Source of the DNA: Sclerotiophoma versabilis
Taxonomy: Eukaryota > Ascomycota > Dothideomycetes > Pleosporales > Didymellaceae
DNA: 64,000 bases
Assembly (NCBI GenBank): GCA_012274445.1
Contig: JAAROD010000007.1
Location: 186,001 to 250,000 of the forward strand
Reading direction: 5' to 3'
How positions within the stretch are numbered: position 1 is the stretch's first letter; each line of letters starts with the position of its first letter. Both the position numbers and the translations under genes were made by a program. A model generated the notes under the pieces. It saw only the letters and a program-made list of their open reading frames with translations. It was not told where the DNA came from and made no database searches. Shown here in pieces: positions 9,187-21,193 of the stretch.

Positions 9187-12041
9187 GTTGACAACTATGT
9201 TGCCAAGTGCCAATGATTGTAGCTTCTCTGCCGTTGTCCACCAAGGACGAAGCTCGAACCGTAAAGCTTGGGTATTAGATAGCAATTAAAAAAGTAAGCA
9301 AACAGAACCTCAACTGAAGGGACGTGATTCAGTCAAAGTTCAACCCGGCCAGCCAGATACGAAGCGAAGAAAGGAACGTCTGCGTCCAGATCCGGGCGCT
9401 TGCGATGGAGTCGAAGGAACGAAGGTGAACAACTTCCAAGGCTGCAGGGCACCGAGGATATGTAAACGTGCAGCCCGAACTCTGGTCTGTGCTGTGAACG
9501 TAGATCAGGATCTGAGAGAAGCCGTTGGATCCGGTGGAGCGACACACTGCGCTGAAACTGACAGGCTCAAACGACTAGCTCTGGTTGCAGTATGTATACC
9601 AGACGATTTTAAGATGGATGACAGTTTACGTCAAGCAAAAACGGTAAGGTTGTTTTCAGGGCAGTGGGGCCTTCAAGCCTTACGGGCCAGATGGGCGGTT
9701 ACGAATTTGCGTGGGTGGTGGGAGGGGTTGCCGCTATGCGTTGAACGCCAACTGTAAGAGGTGTGTCTCAAACCTGAAGCGTCAGGCACAAAACCATTCT
9801 TTCTTGTAGTTTAAGCGGGTTCTTGGAGCCTCAAGAATACTGAAAAGGCTTGGAATATGCGCCTTAGGTCGGCGAGGCAGCGGTCGTCTCGTAGAAGTAG
9901 ATTCAGGTGTTTGGTTTTGTGATGTGTGGCGGGAGGCTGCTTCCAGGTACAGATGCGCCTATGGGAGCAATTCGATCCCAAATCCCAGATATGACTTGAT
10001 CTTTGTGCCTGAGCCGTTGTGGTGCTAGTCTAGCAGCTGTCACTCGTGTTCCCGGGGAATTGCAGCTGCGATCGTTCCCTGCGATGTCTTCCTGATGGTG
10101 TTCCTGATACGCAGGGGTTGCGCTGAGACGATGCAAGTTCGAGGCGGCACAATCTGGAGAAGCGAGGTTGGGAGCAGGGTTACAGGGAATTGGTGCTTGA
10201 ACAATGCGGCGTGGTATCTTCCAGATTCGCGATCACAGAAAGAAATAGAATTTGTGTGATCAGCAGTCTTGCGAAGAGTTGGTGAAGGATTGTGTGCAGC
10301 AAGAAGCGGGCCGTCCTCTAGCCATAACAACCCCCTACAAAGAAGCGCTGCACCAAAGGCGCATGGGCGCAAAAAAGGTGCTGATGCGGGCATGTCATGA
10401 TCTGCTTTGCTCGACGCGCCGAGGCGTGAAGACGAGCACAGAGTTCAATGCTCTTGAAGCCACTCGGTGATGTGGTTGGTAGCACACGGCCAGCGAGTCG
10501 GCCTCGGCACCACTTCACAGCGCGTACAGCCCCAATCAAATCGGCTGACGCCTTCTCCACACAAGTCAAGCTGTTCCAGGCATAGAAAAAAAGACAGGCT
10601 ATTTCTGGACCACTTTGCCTAATGCCTTTCGCAAGTTTTTTAACGATGAATTGCCGGCCTCGTGGATGGCCTGCTGCCAGGATCTGTACGGATAGCGTGC
10701 CTTAGGGCTGTGATGAGGCTGCAGTCACAAATGAAGCCGAGGAACAAGTTTTGTTCTTCAGATAAGCACGGCAAGACGGATTGCTGAGTGATAGTGGAGA
10801 GCCAGATTCGAGTAGATTTGCAAGAGACCGAGCCTCGACAGCACTGTTCATCAAGGTGATCTATCTTGGTGTATGCTGTATTTGGAAGGAACTTATGCTC
10901 CTTGCTGGGCACACGGACGAACCCTCTGAACGCACGCAGGAGCATCGGCCCAATCTATGGCTATCAATCAGTCATTGACCATCTTCACCATTCATCGATT
11001 CCCACACTTGAATCAGCCGAACTGATACTGAACGCTTATCGTACGACGTTGTTTGTCTCAACAGCTGTCAAGCTTTAGACAGAACGGCATTGACATCATT
11101 TCAAGCTCTGAAGTAAACTTTGTCGTATGATGTTGTTTGAAGAGCATCTCCGGTCCCTGAGGCTCTCCATGATCTTCCATGCAGCCGGCGTGCTACAGAG
11201 CCGGTAGCAGAGTAGCAGGCTTTCGTCCTCAGGCGCAAGTGATATCGGAAACTAAGGCATCCGTGAGGCATCCATGCAACAGATCACATCGATTTCAAGC
11301 CTCGTGTGCCGAGTTGGAAGAAGCGGTATGATAAATCGTCTCACGAATTAATGCCACAGTGACTCGAGCAATAACATGTCCCTGGCTTCGCAATCCACAT
11401 GCAGGCGAACTTCATGGGGTCGAAGGCATGGTCTACGCGACGCCACTCCAGCCAAATAGGCCCAACTGCATGCTCATAGGCCATCACCCATCAACGGCGC
11501 CATCCGGGAAGCCTGCACGTCTTGCATCTCGCACCGCCTCTGTCCAATCGCAGTCTTTGACACACCTGCACGCGTAGCGGGGCCCTGCTAGCCCAGCCCT
11601 CAGCGGCTACACAGCAGAGTACATTGCCAGCACAGGCCTTTGCAGCGCATAAACCGCATCTACAATTGCGGCAGCTTCCCGCTGTCTCTTTGCTCGTACT
11701 GACACACTGCCCGTATCGAAGAAGTGTACCTCACCCGCGCTGCCTGAACACCTAACAAGCCTGAGACACGTATCCGCCTCAGCCATCCATTGTGCCTGAG
11801 CTTCGCTCTTAAGCTTTACTGCATCGAGTAATCGCCGAGCGTACGCCAACACCGTGCTCGAGGGCTTGCATATAACGAAACCCGTCGCCTCGTGAATTTC
11901 AGCATCGTGAGGACTACTGGTAGTCTTTGGGGGTAATATCTGGACTTAAGGGTTCTATCACGACTTTCGTTCGCTTTCTACACCGCGGGTTCGGTTTACG
12001 ACCTTTACTTTCGTTTAATACACCACTTGCTTGACGGCATC
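9187..12041. other. Long gene-free region between noxA and a small membrane-protein gene
   Basis: This 2.86-kb stretch separates the divergent noxA and the gene at 12042. All open frames are short (under about 110 residues) on both strands, without protein-like composition or splice continuity. I see no transposon ends, rRNA or tRNA. It is much longer than the 150-700 bp typical here, so it may contain an extended noxA promoter, a non-coding transcript or a decayed gene; the sequence does not decide. Confidence 0.45.
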
Positions 12042-12616
12042 ATGGGCAAATTGATCAAGAACCACTGGGCGCGTCTGGTCGTTTTAACTGCTGCTGCATG
12101 TAAGTCCAATTTTCGCGGCATTCTACTCAAAGCAAACGGTTACACTGCACTCATACGCATCTACTGACGACTGCAGACCAAATAGCCGCTGCCCTTGAAT
12201 CTTTCTTCTGGCCGAAAATCTTCTGGGATTTCTTGACCAAAAACCTCGATTCCGCCGTAAAGCCCTTCCCGATCCTGCAAATAATAAACCTCCTTCTTGG
12301 CATCGTGGGTCTGGCATGGGAATGGCCCCTACCACTACTTGCCGGCACCGGGCTGCACCGCAGCATTGAGGCGAGGCTGATAATCTATCCCTTGAGCGCG
12401 CTGTGTGCGCTGCTTATCTACCAAGGCACAAACAGTGGATTGTACTACATCATTGGAATGGGAGCGTACTTTTGGGCGTACAGTGAGGGCGAGGTAAGCA
12501 AACTAATACGATCCTGGGCTAGAGGAGAGCTGGCTAACAAGATGCTGTAGATTGTATGTCCCGAGCCATGGACACTACCCAAGCGAGGCTCGACGGCACG
12601 GAAGCTGGCAGCATAG
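12042..12616 (+). CDS. Small fungal multi-pass membrane protein (DUF7727-like)
   Basis: Three exons, 12042-12099, 12177-12493 and 12551-12616, encode 147 residues starting MGKLIKNHWARLVVLTAAA. The first and third exons are only 58 and 66 nt. Splices are clean (GTAAGT...TGCAG; GTAAGC...TGTAG). Hydrophobic segments at roughly residues 8-30, 50-70, 82-100 and 103-118 suggest three to four membrane passes, ending in a short basic tail (PKRGSTARKLAA). I recall a widely conserved fungal family of unknown function with the same MGKxxKNHWARL start and PEPWTLPK end; the DUF number is from memory. No molecular role can be given. Confidence 0.8.
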
Positions 12617-13171
12617 AGTCTGTCGACTCACTCCAAATTTCAACATTCATCACTATCCTTAGCGCAACGACTTCATATATGCCCGTCCAAGCAGACGGTC
12701 TACTTCACATCACGAAGCGCAACCAAACCATCTGCATCGGCATCAGCATTAGCGTTTAGTAGCTAGAAAGGCCTAAGCGCAATACCCAACATCAATATCA
12801 TGACTTAACGCTCATCTGAAGCAGCATCGTAGTGCAAGTGACTCGTCTGTGAGACTATGTAAGGCACAAGACCTTCCAAGCCTTGCGGATGCCTCACCAT
12901 GGCGTGACGTTGGTGCTCGCGACATTTCGTGCTTCAGCATGCCTGTCCAGCTCCACCTTAGCTTCCGCAATAGCGACATGCATAGTGACATTCAAAGAGG
13001 TCCTAGCTGTATCAGTGCACACAGCGCTTGAACATAATTTCTTTTATTTGCTTGGGCAGGGCATGGGACGAATTGTGGGTGACGCGGCAATGTGCAATCT
13101 TTCCATTGTGGGTATGTCGGCATCTTTTACACTTCCTATAAATCCAACAAACACGTGCTCAAGCCTGTCAT
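12617..13171. other. Intergenic, no gene seen
   Basis: This is the 555-bp tail-to-tail interval between the small membrane-protein gene and noc2. Short open frames exist, but they overlap antisense to the noc2 end or lack family character. It should hold both 3' UTRs. I see no repeats. Confidence 0.5.
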
Positions 13172-15534
13172 CTACTCGTCGTCGCTATCCTCCTGCTCTT
13201 CATCGTCCTCCTCGATGTCATCATCATCGTCTTCAAGATCCTCATCCTCCATCTCTCCACTCTCCTCCTCAAAAACCTCAGCCTTCGCATCCGCATCCTC
13301 CTTCTCGTACTCTTTCCTCTTCTTCTCGTCCTGCTTCCTTGCGTCCTCAAGCTGTTTCTGTTTCTGCTCCCTGATTTTCCTTTGGCCAGCAACGTAAGCA
13401 CCCAGGGGTGTCTTCTCCCACTCAACATCCTTCAGGAAGTTATCGACGCCGGCGCGGTCATTGGGCGCGAAGTCGATCTTTGTGCGCTTCTCCTCGATCC
13501 ATTTAGTGTTTGCCTCGAGTTTCTGGATCAGCAGCGCGAACAATGAGTTGATCTTAGCATTTCGGTTGCCAGAGCTTTTCTTCGTCATGGCTTTGACCCA
13601 GCGCTTGAGCATCACAATCACGGGGAGCGCGAGCTCAGGGAACGCGATGTTCTTTGTCCAGAGCAAGAAGAACTCTGACAACAGCTCGGCGACCTGCTCG
13701 CCCACACCGTCTTGGTAGATACGTGTACGCAAGTAGGCTTTTGTGGCGCGGATTTGGGTGCTAAAGTCGAGTGACTTGAGTGTCGAGGGTTTGGGTGGCT
13801 TCTTCATCTCGGCGGATTGCAAAACCTCGATGAGCGCGGGCGCCAGCGGAATGTACGTTGACGTTGCGGAGGAGATGCGGAGGAGAGAGCGGATAAGCTG
13901 GAAGCGGAGGGGGAAGTACTGTGCTGTAGGAATGAGGCGCATGGCCCCGAGGGTGAGCTGTACAACAGGGTAGATCAGTGGTCGTAGGGGAGAGGGCTTG
14001 CCAGACTCGGCTTCGCGGAGAGATTCGCAGTGTGCGGCGATGACGCGCGACCAGAAGTCAAGAGAGTGTACGTATTGCCAATTGTAGACCGTTTTGTACG
14101 AATCCTTTGTCTTGTTGGTGATGCTGGAACGAAGGTGAACAGCGAGCTGGCGGATGAAGCCGAAACCTGTAGTGTACCCTACCGTAGGATCAAGACCCCA
14201 GAGCTCGGAGGCAGTGTTCTTCATCAGGTTGATTCCTTGGATGTTGTGGATTGTAGTGTTTCGTGCCCCCTTGACAAGACCTTGGTAGACTTGCTTCAGG
14301 ACCGCTTCGCGAAGGCTAGGGTCTGAGATGACCATAAGGCGCCGCAAAACTAGGAAAGCTGAGAGCCTGGTGACCTCGTTGTTAGATGAGTCGGACCAGA
14401 CACCTGCAACGGTCTTGACAATCTCACGGACGACCTTCTTGAAGGAGAGAATGTATGGCAACAGACTCAATAGCGAATCGAGCGTCATGCGTAGGGTGGA
14501 GGCGTCCGACAAGTTCTCGAGCAGGTGCTGAATTGAGACCGTGTGCGACTTCAGGAGAGGCGTCAATGTGCGGAACTTCTTCGAGTCGGTGGGAACCCGG
14601 ATCTTGCCTCCGGCACTCTCCTTGGCTGGCAGATGATGTTGCAGAACCTTGGGGACGAACGTGAGAGCGGAAACCAGAACCTGGTGGTAGACTGCAAACC
14701 GTTAGTTATAGTGACATGAAACGTATCACAACAACACGCACCATCAGGGTCTGATATCGAGTACTTGTACGCTTTCCCTTCCTCGTCGTTCAAATGTGCT
14801 GCTGAACGGAAGGCCAGTACAACCTCCTTCATCGCTCTCAAAGACGATTTTGTGTCCATGGCCGATTTCCACTTCTGGATGAGCTGTTTCGAAATCTCGT
14901 TGCCGGTCGCAGCCTCACTCTCGTCGTCTGAGTCGGAGTCGTCCTTGGCAGCCTTCTTCTGCTTCTTCCTGGGCGTGGTCTCGTCCTCACTGGCGCTCAG
15001 CGCATCGATCTCGTCCAGGTCGGCGTCCTCGGCGAAGTCCAGCAGCTCTGCATCGTTGCTCTTCAGGTAGTTGTAAAAGTCAGGATCCTTCTCCTTCAGC
15101 GACTCAATGTCGCGTTTATGTGTCTCGGCGTCGTCGCCCGATTCGCTGTCCGAAGCAGAGTCGTCTTCACCGTTCGCTGTCGCATCGGCCATCTCTTCGT
15201 CTGACGCGTCCTCAGGGCCCTCTGTCTCAACAGGTGTTCGCTTGCGCTTCCCGGTCTTCGGTTTTGTCTTCTTTATTTTGGGGATGTCAAAACCGCCCTC
15301 GAAGAACTGGTCCATAGACATCTCTCCAAAGTTGTCCTCCTTGGAAGCCTTGTTAGGCTTCTTCGCACCCTCCCCATCAAGATCCTCAGCCTTTGCATTG
15401 TCGGCTGCTTTGCGCTGCTTCTTCTTTTCGTCCATCTGCTTCCTCTGCTTGATTTTGGCGACGTTTTTGCGCGCCTTGATGACATCGCCGAGCTTGTTCT
15501 TTTCGAACTTCTTGGTAGCCTTGGAGACAGGCAT
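13172..15534 (-). CDS. noc2: Nucleolar complex protein 2 (Noc2), 60S ribosome biogenesis
   Basis: Exons 15534-14742 and 14691-13172 (50-nt intron, GTGCGT...TGCAG) encode 770 residues, near the usual Noc2 length. The start gives MPVSKATKKFEKNKLG, a typical basic nucleolar N-terminus. Residues ~1-230 are Lys-rich and acidic low complexity with nuclear-localisation patches. The Noc2 helical-repeat domain covers about residues 230-690, including KDPDFYNYL ahead of it, NTASELWGLD, and LDFWSRVIAAHCESLR. The last ~40 residues are almost all Glu and Asp. Noc2 pairs with Noc1/Mak21 and Noc3 to move pre-60S particles from nucleolus to nucleoplasm. It is divergent from vps28. Confidence 0.94.
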
Positions 15535-15838
15535 GGTGACGAGAGTGGGCGCTTTGCGCAGATTGCCGTTCTGTTGTCTTCGGCCGGCGAGAATGTTCAC
15601 AGAAAGTTCTCAAGCGCTACTTTTTAGACCCACTTTGCTTCAAAAAGTTCACAGCGGCCCTGCTTGGCAGGGTCCAAGCTCGCAGTGGCTCCTTCCCCAC
15701 GCGATACTTGGGCAGGCACGGCCGAACTGACGCAAGACCACTGCCGAAGCTTGCGCCGTCATAGCAGTGCGACGCAGGCACGACCGTCAACTCTCGCGGA
15801 AACCTATCTTTGGCCCAAGCCATCATCACTAGACAGAC
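15535..15838. promoter_or_regulatory. Bidirectional promoter of noc2 and vps28
   Basis: Only 304 bp separate the divergent start codons of two constitutive genes, so both promoters lie here. No TATA box is obvious, which would fit housekeeping expression. Confidence 0.5.
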
Positions 15839-16615
15839 ATGTACAGCACCAGGCAGCTGGCTTACGCGCCAACGCCGTACATTCCACGCTCCGCACTCAA
15901 TGCGACCATCAACCTCGACGAAGAAGCCAAATTGTCCACGACTAGTGCTGAGCGCGACCTCAACGACTCGCTGGCAGAGATATACAGCATCATCATAACC
16001 CTCGACGGCCTGGAGAAGGCATTCCTGAAGGACTCGATCAGTGAGGGTGACTACACGGAGACGTGCAGCAGGCTTCTGAAGCAGTACAAGTCCAATCTTG
16101 CAGACGAGACCATTGCAAAGGCTTTTGGCGATCTGGACCAGTTCAAGAGAGAGTGGGATGTATGTCAACCGGCTCTGCGCCCTCCCCGAGCGGCAATGTC
16201 ATGCGCAGGCTAACAGGGTACTCAGCTTGACTGTCCACGAGCAACCGAACGATTGCGCGTGGGCGTTCCTATCACAGTCGAACAGGGCCCGTCACGCACG
16301 ACAGCCCATCAAGGCGACTTTGCCGACGCGACACTCGTGGTCAACGCGACCGAAACCTTCATTACCTTGCTTGACGCTATCAAGATCGGCCTAGTAGAGA
16401 AGGACACACTCCACCCTTTGCTGGTGGAAATCATCCAGTCAGTCAACCAAGTCACAGACAAGGAGTTCGAAAACAAGGGCAAGATTGTCCAGTGGCTGAT
16501 CACGTTGAACCAAATGCGAGCATCCGAGAAGCTCGACGATGAGCAGGCGCGACAGTTCCAGTTCGACATGGACCAGGCCTACTATGGCTTCAAGGCTACA
16601 CTGAAGAAGGATTAA
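15839..16615 (+). CDS. vps28: ESCRT-I subunit Vps28
   Basis: Exons 15839-16159 and 16226-16615 (66-nt intron GTATGT...CTCAG) encode 236 residues, the standard Vps28 length. The N-terminal domain (~20-125) includes the helix hairpin ending FGDLDQFKREWDLDCPRA across the splice, the core region that binds Vps23 and Vps37. The C-terminal four-helix domain (~140-236) includes ETFITLLDAIKI and the ending FQFDMDQAYYGFKATL, which links ESCRT-I to ESCRT-II. It acts on endosomes in multivesicular-body sorting; in fungi it also supports ambient-pH signalling through the Pal/Rim pathway. Confidence 0.95.
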
Positions 16616-16773
16616 TCTGAATCCAGCCAAACGAGTTCTGGTTCTGTCTTCACACTCTTGTGCATAAGATACTCTTGTCCATACAGGTCTAGCCCCGCCG
16701 ACGCACGGGCCCGTATGGATTCTTAGTGATTGTTCGTCTGCGTCGTCGACCACTCGCACGAGGCTTTCGAATT

Positions 16774-17886
16774 ATGGAGGTCCTGGACGGTACGCTGCGC
16801 AAATTCGCCAATAATAATAAAGGCTGACCAACGTAACCAGTGCTTGACCTACCCCAACTCTATACCCGACCCTCCGCCGAGACGCTCCTCGAAACGCTCG
16901 AACTTCTTACTCTTGCGCCGCAGTCATGGGACGTTGATGAAGATGCAAATACCAAACTAGCAAATCCTGAACACATGCAACAAAGTGGCAAGCGGAGAGC
17001 CGTTCAAGTCAATCCTGAAGGCGTCACACGTTATCTCACGAGTATTGTGAGCAACCCGCTAAAGTGGATACACGATGACGAGGTCAAGGAAGAGATCTGG
17101 AATCAAGCGAGCTTCCGGCTCAGCGAACGCTCAGGTCGCACTGCTATGGGTGCACTGTCTCGAGAGTTCCGAGTACCTTCAGCCTCAGACTCCTTCACCC
17201 TGAGCATTTACGAACCTGCCTTGACTGGCGACCACTTGGGCTTGAAGACGTGGGCCGCATCGTATATGCTTTCCAAACGCCTACACAAATTCGACCTGGT
17301 CAGATCAACACCAGAGTCAAGGCCAGCAATACTAGAATTGGGGTCAGGCACTGGGCTGGTGGGACTGGCCATGGCAGCTCTGGGTGCAGATGTCGTCCTC
17401 ACGGATTTGCCCAGTATACATGAGAACCTTGCACGCAATGCGAGAGACAACTCTATGCTCATCGAGCAGAACGGTGGATCGACACGTACTGGAATATTAG
17501 ACTGGATGCAGCATGCATCCTGCGAATTGTACGCCAATGGTACAGTCACCAAGATGCTTTACGCTGCCACCTCGAAGTTCCCTATCATACTCGCTGCAGA
17601 CTCACTTTACTCCCCAGAACACCCTCGCATGTTGGTCGATACCGTTGCAGCATGGCTGTCTGAGGATTCTAACGCCCAAGTCATTGCCGAATTCCCGTAT
17701 AGAGAAGCCTATTTGCCAGAGATCAAAGACTTCCGAGAACGGATGGAACGCATTGGACTGTACATCTTGGATGAAGGCGAGGAGAGTGGATTCGACGACT
17801 GGGGTGCATCCGGAGCAGCTGATGGTGAAGAAGACAGAGCGCTCGTGACTTGTTGGTGGTCTCATTGGGGCAGAAGGATCCAGTGA
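16774..17886 (+). CDS. Rrg1/EFM2-like SAM-dependent lysine methyltransferase
   Basis: A 16-nt first coding exon (16774-16789, MEVLD plus one base) is joined through a 51-nt intron to 16841-17886, giving 353 residues. Without the small exon the family's start (VLDLPQLYTRPS) would lack a methionine, so the splice decides the start. The methyltransferase_16 fold (PF10294) begins near residue 150: GLKTWAASYMLSKRL, the SAM-binding motif LELGSGTGLVGLAMAALGA, post-I acidic DLPS and motif AADSLYSPEHP. The family includes elongation-factor lysine methyltransferases and the yeast protein called Rrg1. Cytosolic; substrate here unknown. It follows vps28 by 158 bp on the same strand. Confidence 0.85.
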
Positions 17887-18395
17887 TCCACTTGGTCACC
17901 GCCTACGGTGAACCTCCGAAGGGCTGTAACAACATCCCTGGACGAACATCACGATGCTACGAACGAAGTTGTATCTACCGGCCTTTGAGCCTTAGCATCT
18001 TTGTTGGCGCGACTCAACGCTATTTGTGTGGCTTATTATCCATTGATTTTGGGAGCATCGTGAAGCCGCGGCGTATCAGACCGGTAGCGCTCTCGGTGAT
18101 TCGCCGAGGAACCACAATCCAACTCCGACAATCAGACACCGGATAAATTGTAAGGGTGATTACACGCATCTAGAATCTTAATTGCGCTAGCGGAGCCCTC
18201 GGCGGGACAGCTGAACGCGAGAGCTGCGGCTCCACTCCTCCTTTCGTCATAAATCCACAACTTTTTGGTCGCGCGTGAGCATCTTGACAGATTGCTCCTC
18301 TATCTCTCTCTTCCCTCTCTTCCAAGCCTCTTCAGTGTCTTGTTTTCATAATCGGAGCACAAACACATAATCAAACCGACCGAGAAACCGCAATC
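17887..18395 (+). promoter_or_regulatory. Xylitol dehydrogenase upstream region with AraR-like site
   Basis: This 509-bp interval precedes the xylitol dehydrogenase start. At 18140-18147 it contains CGGATAAA, which fits the CGGDTAAW motif I recall for AraR of aspergilli, the regulator of pentose catabolism. It lies about 250 bp before the ATG. The leader is CT-rich (18290-18345). One match to an 8-mer with degenerate positions is weak evidence by itself, but the position and target gene fit. Confidence 0.4.
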
Positions 18396-19626
18396 ATGTC
18401 CCAGACAACCACCCAGAAGGTAGAGCTCCAGTGCCCCACCACCCCGCGCCTCAGATGAACCCACCCGAAACAACAGCCACAAATGTATCAATTGCAGTCG
18501 CACAGGTCTAACAAACTCCCAGAACCCTTCGTTCGTCCTCAGGCAAAAAGATGAAGTTGTGTACGAAGACCGCCCAATCCCCGAGCTCCCCTCACCATAC
18601 GATGTCCTCGTGAAGCCGAAGTGGACAGGTATCTGCGGTTCAGATGTCCACTACTGGGTTGAAGGCCGTATCGGCCACTTTGTTGTTGAGAAGCCCATGG
18701 TTCTTGGTCACGAGTCGGCCGGCATTGTCGCGAAAGTTGGTGACAAGGTCAAGACATTGAAGGTCGGCGACCATGTCGCTATGGAACCCGGTGTTCCATG
18801 CCGCCGCTGCGTAAGATGCAAGGAGGGCAAATACAACCTCTGCCCCGACATGGCTTTCGCTGCCACACCACCTTACGACGGTACCCTGGCGAGGTACTAT
18901 ACTTTGCCAGAGGACTACTGCTACAAGCTCCCCGAGAACATGAGTCTCGAAGAGGGCGCGCTCATCGAACCCACAGCTGTCGCAGTTCACATCACAAGAC
19001 AGGCAGCTATTAAACCTGGAGACTCGGTCGTCGTATTTGGCGCTGGACCTGTTGGGTTGCTGTGCTGTGCTGTCGCGAAGGCATACGGAGCGAAGAAGAT
19101 CGTCACAGTCGACATCAATGACGAGAGGTTGAACTTTGCGCTCAAGTATGCGGCGAATGCTAGCTTCAAGAGCGCACGCGTCAGCGCAGAAGAGAATGCG
19201 AAGAATTTGATCAAGGAGTGCGAACTGGGCCCTGGTGCAGATGTCATCATCGATGCCTCGGGTGCAGAGCCTTGCATTCAGACTGCCATCCACGCCCTGC
19301 GCATGGGTGGCACATACGTCCAGGTACGTTTCCATCCTACTTTTACAACGCCATGACGAAGCTGATTTTGGTTCTAGGGCGGCATGGGTAAACCCGACAT
19401 CAACTTCCCCATCATGGCCATGTGCACAAAGGAGCTCAACGTCAAAGGCTCGTTCCGCTACGGCGCGGGCGACTACCAGACCGCTGTCGATCTTGTTGCG
19501 AGCGAGCGCATCAGCATTAAAGAGCTTATTACAGGGAAAGTCAGCTTTGATGAGGCGGAGAAGGCATTCGCGGATGTCAAGCAGGGTAAGGGAATTAAGA
19601 TACTGATTGAAGGTCCTAAAGAGTAG
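18396..19626 (+). CDS. xdhA: Xylitol dehydrogenase (NAD-dependent, zinc MDR family)
   Basis: Three exons (18396-18419, 18523-19323, 19378-19626) encode 357 residues. The first coding exon is only 24 nt (MSQTTTQK); both introns join in phase 0. Features: catalytic-zinc motif GICGSDVHYW (~residue 43), GHESAG, structural-zinc cysteines in CRRCVRCKEGKYNLC, and Rossmann GAGPVGLLC followed by VDIND, whose aspartate indicates NAD+ preference. The segment GGTYVQGGMGKPDI across the second splice is typical of fungal XdhA/XYL2. The enzyme oxidises xylitol to D-xylulose in D-xylose and L-arabinose catabolism. L-arabinitol dehydrogenase, an earlier pentose-pathway enzyme, is encoded 25 kb away. An AraR-like motif lies upstream. 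Sorbitol dehydrogenase is the closest alternative. Confidence 0.92.
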
Positions 19627-19961
19627 AGGCTAGATATCTTGCTAGAGTTCGGGCAGAGGAGTTAAAGCAGTGTCACAGGGAACAATGTGAGAGAATAATT
19701 CGAAGTACTGAGGAACGGTGTTGTATACTGTGTTTGGGGATGGTGCAGTGAGTGATTAATGATAATGTATCGCGGGTAGAGCTCGTGTATCACGATACTC
19801 GTCCGAGACACATCATGCTCATCGAATTTACAGTTCAAGAATCGAAATGCAGTCGTGTGGTGCTTGTAATCCGGTTGATTCGAGTTACAGCTTCGATGCT
19901 CCGCTCGCCTGCCGCACGTCAGTCAATGACCAGACATGCAACATAATGACATACGAGACCA
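19627..19961. other. Short convergent intergenic, nothing seen
   Basis: This 335-bp tail-to-tail spacer lies between xylitol dehydrogenase and the epoxide hydrolase. It should hold both 3' UTRs; no gene or repeat is visible. Confidence 0.5.
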
Positions 19962-21193
19962 TCATACCTTCCCCCACATGACCTTGACGTACTTCTCTAC
20001 GTCTCCCCAAAGCTCCTCTGGTTTCTCTAGCGCCGCGAAATGCCCACCACTCTCGTGCTGTTCATACGCAACTAAGTTCGCATTCTTCTCCAGCACATGC
20101 TTGATCCCGGGGAACAGCTCGTACGGGAAGAATGAGAAACCAACTGGCTTCTCAATATAGGTTAGCGAGACGCTCGACGAGCCTTGCAACTGGCGATATG
20201 GTTGGAGAGACGTAAGAATCGAGGATGTAAACCAGTAGAGCGAGATGTTGGTGAGGATGTGGTCGATGTGCGGGTCGGTGTCGGACCACTCGAGGAATTT
20301 CTCTCCGATCCTGATATGAGATGTTAGCAGGAAATCCCTTATGCGGTTACCTTGTGAAGTTTGGAGTAGACATTTGACAGGAAATGGGGAGTCACATACC
20401 AAGCAAGCAGCGCCAGCGGGTTACTCGACAACACGCTCCCGATTGTGCTTGGCCTTGTGCTGTGTTCCTGCGCATATGCACTGCCAGTCTGGCTCCACGC
20501 ATTCGCAGACTTGATTGCCGTCTTCTCAAGGTCGGTCAGTTTGCTCTCTTCAGGCTTATCCCGGACCGCCATCATGTTCAAATGGATCCCCACACACTCG
20601 TCATGGTTCTGCGCAGAGATCCGCGCATTGAATGATCCTACATCTCCGCCCTGCGCAATGTACTTGGGGAAGCCTAGGTTCACCATTAGCTGGTTGAGCA
20701 CGGCGGAGCTCTCTTCCATGGTGAATTCGCGGTCTGTAGGGCGCGGTGAGAGTGGGTAGCCGGGCAGCGACGGGACAATGATGTGGTAGGGTAGGTCTTT
20801 TGCAGATGGGTACTGTTTTTGGATGCGCGAGAGCATGGGCAGGAATTCGATGAAGGAGCCCGGCCAGCCGTGCAGGAACTGAATGGGCACTGCATCTTTC
20901 TTCCCAGAGAACAAAGCGACAAAGTGCAGGTCAACGCCGTTGATATGCATACGGTAGTTGGGAAGGGAGTTGATCCGTTTCTCCTCGTCACGCCAGGAGT
21001 AGGTGTTGAGCCAGTAATCCTTCGTTTCTGCGAGCCATTTGCGCGTCACTCCGTACCGGCGGTCTTGTTGGGAGCCTTCCCAGGTTTCGGGGGCGAGTTT
21101 GGAGAGTTTGAGAAGTTGGCGCCACTCGTCAATGTCTTGATCGGGTATGTTGAGGGTAAAGGGCTTCGCAGAGCTGGGTGGTGAGTATGACAT
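19962..21193 (-). CDS. Epoxide hydrolase with N-terminal EHN domain
   Basis: Exons 21193-20400 and 20310-19962 (89-nt intron GTATGT...ATCAG) encode 380 residues. The first ~110 residues are the EHN domain (PF06441) that precedes the alpha/beta hydrolase fold in microsomal-type epoxide hydrolases (PFTLNIPDQDIDEW, YWLNTYSWRDEE). The hydrolase part shows oxyanion-hole HGWPGS (~128-133), nucleophile Asp in QGGDVGS (~207) and catalytic His in ESGGHFAALEKPEEL near the C-terminus. Such enzymes open epoxides to vicinal diols in detoxification or secondary metabolism. No biosynthetic genes surround it. An ATG at 21301 would add 36 residues but lacks family character, so 21193 is preferred. Confidence 0.9.
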
